NCBI GenBank assembly: GCA_001598975.1 | Contig: BBXU01002660.1 | Coordinates: forward strand, 1 to 64,000 | Direction: 5' to 3' | DNA length: 64,000 nt | From: Parachlorella kessleri | Taxonomy: Eukaryota; Chlorophyta; Trebouxiophyceae; Chlorellales; Chlorellaceae | Shown: one piece after another, positions 60,023-64,000 of the stretch | How positions within the stretch are numbered: position 1 is the stretch's first letter | Layout of the letters: the number at the start of each line of letters is the position of its first letter | Program-made: the position numbers and the translations under genes | The notes under the pieces: model-generated | Databases searched by the model: none | Seen by the model: the letters and a program-made list of their open reading frames with translations, nothing else | Told to the model about the DNA's origin: nothing

Positions 60023-63000
60023 ATGGGCATCCAGGTCTGGCACTTGCAATGCCATCGCCCAGTGTGTTTGGGCGCTGCTAAGGGCGGCTTCCGGTGCTCT
60101 TACAACAGTTCAGAAAGATCGCAACTTATATCTGCTGTCGCAGGGCCTGACCAAGCTGTTGGGCGACAGTGCACCAGGATGCATGAAAGAGCAAAAGTTT
60201 GAGAATTACTTTGGCCGCAAGATAGCCGTGGACGCGTCCATGCATATATACTCATTCCTGGTAAGCTGGATAGGTCCTGTGCTACCTTGGTCTCTGGCTC
60301 AGGAAGCTTTTAGGAGGCCCACACAATAGCAAAGGGTGTTTAAGCCGGCAGGCCCAACTAGGTGTCACGTTAGCTTACTTGCAGGTGGTGGTGGGCCGTC
60401 AAGGAGATCAGCTGCTCACCAGTGAGGCTGGTGAAGTAACAAGGTGTGCTGCTGGGTGCAGTGGCACAACACCTTGTTGTATGCTCCAGTAAACAGCCAG
60501 TCCGCTGCCATAGGCAGTATTCAAATTAGTTATCTTCACAGATCAATATGCTGGCCTTTGCATGACTATTCTCTCTACCTTTCTGCAGTCACTTGCAGGG
60601 CATGTTCTTCAGAACAGCCAGGATGCTGGAGGCTGGCATGAAGCCAGTGTGAGTTGCTTTCTCTGCTTCAAAACCCAGTGCAGGTTGCATGCGTGCTGCA
60701 TGTGCTTGCCCTCACCGGCCTCTGGCTGCTCTTGCTCAGCCTTCGTATCAGCCTACACACAGCTTGTGCACGAAGCCTCCCTCCAGGCAGTCTGCAGTTC
60801 CTAGCATGCGGATGCGTGCCTTGCTGTGTAGCTTGCCTCATGCCTTTGCTGAGAGCTGAGAGCTAAGAAGCCTGGTCTTGAAGGGACAAGCTGGCCTACT
60901 TCCAATGCTAGCCCGGCTGGTGTCATCAACCACCCTGCAGGTTTGTGTTTGAGGGTAAGCCGCCGGAGCGGAAGCGGGAGGAGCTGGCAAAGCGGGCAGG
61001 GCGCCGAGAGGGCGCCACCGCTGAGCTGGAGGCTGCCAAGGAGGTCAGTGGGTGCCTCACCCGACATCTCAAGTAGGATATGCTGGATTGGTCTCAAGCA
61101 AGGAGCTACGCTGCAGGGATGTGTCCAGCATTCGTTTCCATAATTTGAAGTGTATCCAGGGACTTCTGTTTATAACGCTCCAACAGCGCAGGATTCAACA
61201 GCCAAGCAACAAGACCCTGCAGCTTCTTCTGAAGAATTCGAAGCCAGCAGAACTGCCGTCAAGCCAGGGAAGAGGCTCATGTGCCTCCCAGCGCTGCATG
61301 GCACTGTGAGCCACACCATCCGTCGTGAACCCACGGATTTCATCCGACCTGCAGGCGGGCAACGAGGAGGATGTTGAGAAGTACAGCAAGCGCACGGTGC
61401 GGGTGACGCGGGAGCACAACGAGGAGTGCAAGCGGCTGCTGCGGCTGATGGGGGTGCCAGTCATCGAGGCGCCGTCGGAGGCGGAGGCGCAGTGTGCGTG
61501 GCTCAACAGGGAGGGCCTGGTGAGCCAGGCGCCTTGGTTGTGTTGCTGAGGTCAACTGCTGGGAAGTGTTTGCAGTGTACCACCTTGCAGGCGTACAGAT
61601 GTGCTGCAGAGGCTAAGGACGTGCTGGATGTGGATTACCCAGGCCTGTGCACCTTAATTCTGGGGCTGTCGTGCACGACCCAGAGGTTGAGCACTGTCAA
61701 AGAAGACAAGGCCGCTCTCAGGCAAGCTTGCCACACTGCCCTGGCCTTTTGTCACGTTTTACATCAACACACATGTTGCACGCCTGCAGGTGTATGGCAT
61801 CGCCACAGAGGACATGGATGCGCTGACCTTCGGCACGCCACGGCTCGTACGCCACCTCATGGCACCATCCACGCAGAAGGTGGCTGTGATGGAGTTTGAC
61901 CATGACAAGGTGACCCCTGGTGGCTGGGCCGCTGGGAGGCCGTCCGACAGGGTGGTATGGTAGCTGCAGTCAGTGGTGCAGGGAGGTGGCGGCGAAGAAG
62001 TAGTACCGGAATAACCCTTGGTAGTTTTCAACGTGAGTCTATAGCTGGCTTGGCCTCTGGGGTTGCATACTAGCAATTGTGAGTGGCAGCCGTGTGTTGT
62101 GTGTCGAGTGCGCAGCAGGCGGAATGCCATGTTCAAGCTCTGCCTGCCTGCCGAGCCGAGTGTAAGGATTCCCAGATGCCCTGCTTTGAGGCCTTGTCCT
62201 GAAGCTTGGGAAAGAGCATCCATGGCCTTGCACCACCAAGGCTGCAGGTAACTGGCAGGGCTCCACCTCTTGTGTGGCTGCCGCTTTGATGTTCGCTTTT
62301 GTTGCTGCCTGCAGGCCTTAGAAGAGCTGAACCTAAGCAAGGAGCAGTTTATAGACTTGTGCATCCTCTGCGGCTGTGACTACACCGGCAAGATTGGCGG
62401 CATTGGGCCCGTGCGGGCGCTGAGCGTGAGTGGTGGCCTGGGTTGGGACAAATAGACAGGCTGCGCCGGGTGGGGAGGGGAATCAAGCACACCTTTACAT
62501 ATAATCAGTGCAAAGCTCTGACATGCGCGGTGGCACAGGACAGATGGGACACAATCACCAATCTTGTGTCCTCCCTGTTACTCGCCTGAGCCGACTTGCT
62601 ATGTCGTAGCCCAGCAGTGCCATCCAGTTGCAGTGCACCTTGCAGTTAATTGTCGTCCACTCATGGCTGTGTATGCTGTGCTGTGCAGCTCATACAGAAG
62701 CATGGCAGCCTAGAGAAGGTACTGGAGTCCCTAGATCCAGCCAAGTACCAGGTGAGTCGTCTGTTATGGGACTCCCTCCTCAAGGCTGGCAGCCCACCGT
62801 TGAGAGGCTGGCGCACCGTTGTTAGTGAGAAAGGCCCAGGCAGCGGAGGCCTGCCTGTGTGTCCTGTTGGACATCAATGTCATTCCAGAGGGGACCCAGC
62901 GACCGTAGTTGCTCTTGGTGAATGCAGATCCCGGATCCATACCCCTATGAAGAGGCACGCCAACTCTTCAAGGGTGAGCGCTGGCATGGCAGTAGCAGTG

Positions 63001-63991
63001 CACACACAAGGCAGGTGTAGAGCAGTGTGGCAGCGCTGAATGGAGCCGGACGGGGCTGAAAGGCTTCTGAAGCAGGCATCTTGGCATATTACATGTGTGT
63101 CAGTGAGTCTGAAAAGTAAGCCTTGGTGCTAGCCCTGTTGCGTGTCTGGGACCTGGAGGCTTGCTCGCAGTCATTCGCCGCCTGCCTGCCTGCACTTTGC
63201 TTGCAGAGCCGGATGTGCTGAAAGGGGACCAGGTGCCGCCAATGAAGTGGACCGCGCCCGATTCAGGTGGGACTTTAGTGATTTATGTACCGCTGCGGCC
63301 CCTGCCTGCCTTGCATGGCCAGGCACCTGGTGCCTCTTGGGGCTTGTTTGGATCTTGCAGCACTCTTGCTCCTAAACCAGTTGCAGATGGCCTAGTCACA
63401 CCTCTATTTGTAAGCAGTTTGGTGGCTGAGTGATGGCAGCATGGAGGCAGTGATATGGCGGCACATTTGTACCTTCGTTGGTCTGCTTGCAGAGGGGCTC
63501 ATACAGTTCCTAGTGAATGAAAAGACCTTCAACGAGCAGCGCATCCGCAGCGCAATAGACCGCATCAATGCAGCGAAGGGCAAGAGCAACCAGGGTGAGT
63601 ACATCACCAGGGCACATCAGGGACCGCCCAGCCTGCTGCACTTCGACATATCAAGTAGTGGTCGCTTGCCATCTTTCCAGTTGGAGAGCAACTTGGACAT
63701 TCAAGAGTAGGGTTCACCGGGCCTGTATACTACTACTCCAGGGCCAGGTATGCTTCTCGCACCTTTGCTCCAGGGGTGGTGCTTAACGACTGTTACTCAC
63801 TTCCCTTGCATCACCCTTCAGGGCGCCTGGAGTCGTTCTTTGGGCCGGCCAAGGTGGTGTCATCCACGGTGGGCAAGCGCCCAGCGGCCGCCCCGGCAGC
63901 AGGCAAGGGCCCCGCGGCAAAGAAGGGCAAGGCGGGCGGCGTCGGCGGCAAGGCAGGCGCTGGCAGCAAAGCCGGCGCTAAGAAGAAGTGA
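60023..63991 (+). CDS. FEN1: Flap endonuclease 1
   Basis: Thirteen exons join in phase to 395 residues: 60023–60034, 60144–60260, 60385–60443, 60589–60648, 60941–61043, 61355–61519, 61790–61909, 62315–62425, 62689–62751, 62928–62973, 63207–63266, 63493–63594 and 63822–63991. It begins [12 protein letters not shown], the N-terminal Gly that contacts DNA. The metal-binding acidic residues follow in [46 protein letters not shown] and [14 protein letters not shown], the last also carrying the helix-hairpin-helix. The C-terminus has the PCNA-binding PIP box ([10 protein letters not shown]) and a Lys/Ala/Gly-rich basic tail. The enzyme removes 5' flaps in lagging-strand maturation and base-excision repair in the nucleus. 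The first coding exon is only 12 bases, as in RPS11. Confidence 0.97.
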
Positions 63992-64000
63992 TGTGGGTTA

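Noticed and set aside
1..64000. CRISPR arrays, bacterial operons, rRNA or tRNA genes
   Set aside because: No spaced direct repeats, Shine–Dalgarno sites or recognisable rRNA were seen, and the gene structures are eukaryotic. tRNAs were looked for only by eye, so a covariance-model scan could still find one.

Overview
The window is nuclear DNA of a green alga (core chlorophyte). Genes are split into many short exons by GT–AG introns with strong tgcag acceptors, coding sequence is GC-rich, proline-rich (SP)n extracellular linkers occur, and TGTAA motifs lie downstream of several stop codons. The proteins are eukaryotic: 40S ribosomal protein S11, FEN1, an AP2-domain factor and a JmjC ribosomal oxygenase. 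The class (Trebouxiophyceae or Chlorophyceae) cannot be fixed from this sequence. Gene models below were built by hand, joining exons by splice sites, reading phase and family similarity.

Layout. 1–2,982 (+): 3' part of an unrecognised gene. 3,895–~5,670 (-): TLC-domain membrane protein. 6,043–11,752 (+): JmjC ribosomal oxygenase of the NO66/MINA family. ~12,781–15,992 (+): single-AP2-domain protein. 16,258–16,626: hAT-type MITE with 8-bp target-site duplications. 17,025–25,200 (+): chitin synthase of the fungal class I–III type. 26,193–30,682 (+): secreted chitin deacetylase (CDA1). 30,683–34,428: gene-poor stretch with decayed coding remnants. 34,429–40,332 (-): membrane-anchored chitin deacetylase (CDA2). 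41,176–~43,110 (-): SirB1-type transglutaminase-like protein. 43,569–46,263 (+): RPS11. 47,287–53,215 (-): membrane-anchored protein with four LysM domains. 53,997–58,709 (-): chitin deacetylase plus two LysM domains plus membrane anchor (CDA3), with frame breaks and a nonsense codon. 60,023–63,991 (+): FEN1.

The main observation is a 40-kb chitin/chitosan wall locus. A chitin synthase (makes chitin at the plasma membrane), three CE4 deacetylase genes (convert chitin to chitosan) and a LysM protein (binds N-acetylglucosamine polymers) lie together, interrupted only by SirB1 and RPS11. The three minus-strand members share a juxtamembrane module, a glycine-rich transmembrane helix and an Arg-rich cytosolic start, so they probably arose by local duplication and domain shuffling. 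CDA3 appears to be decaying, or is badly assembled. The coordinated role of the cluster is inferred from gene content and position only.
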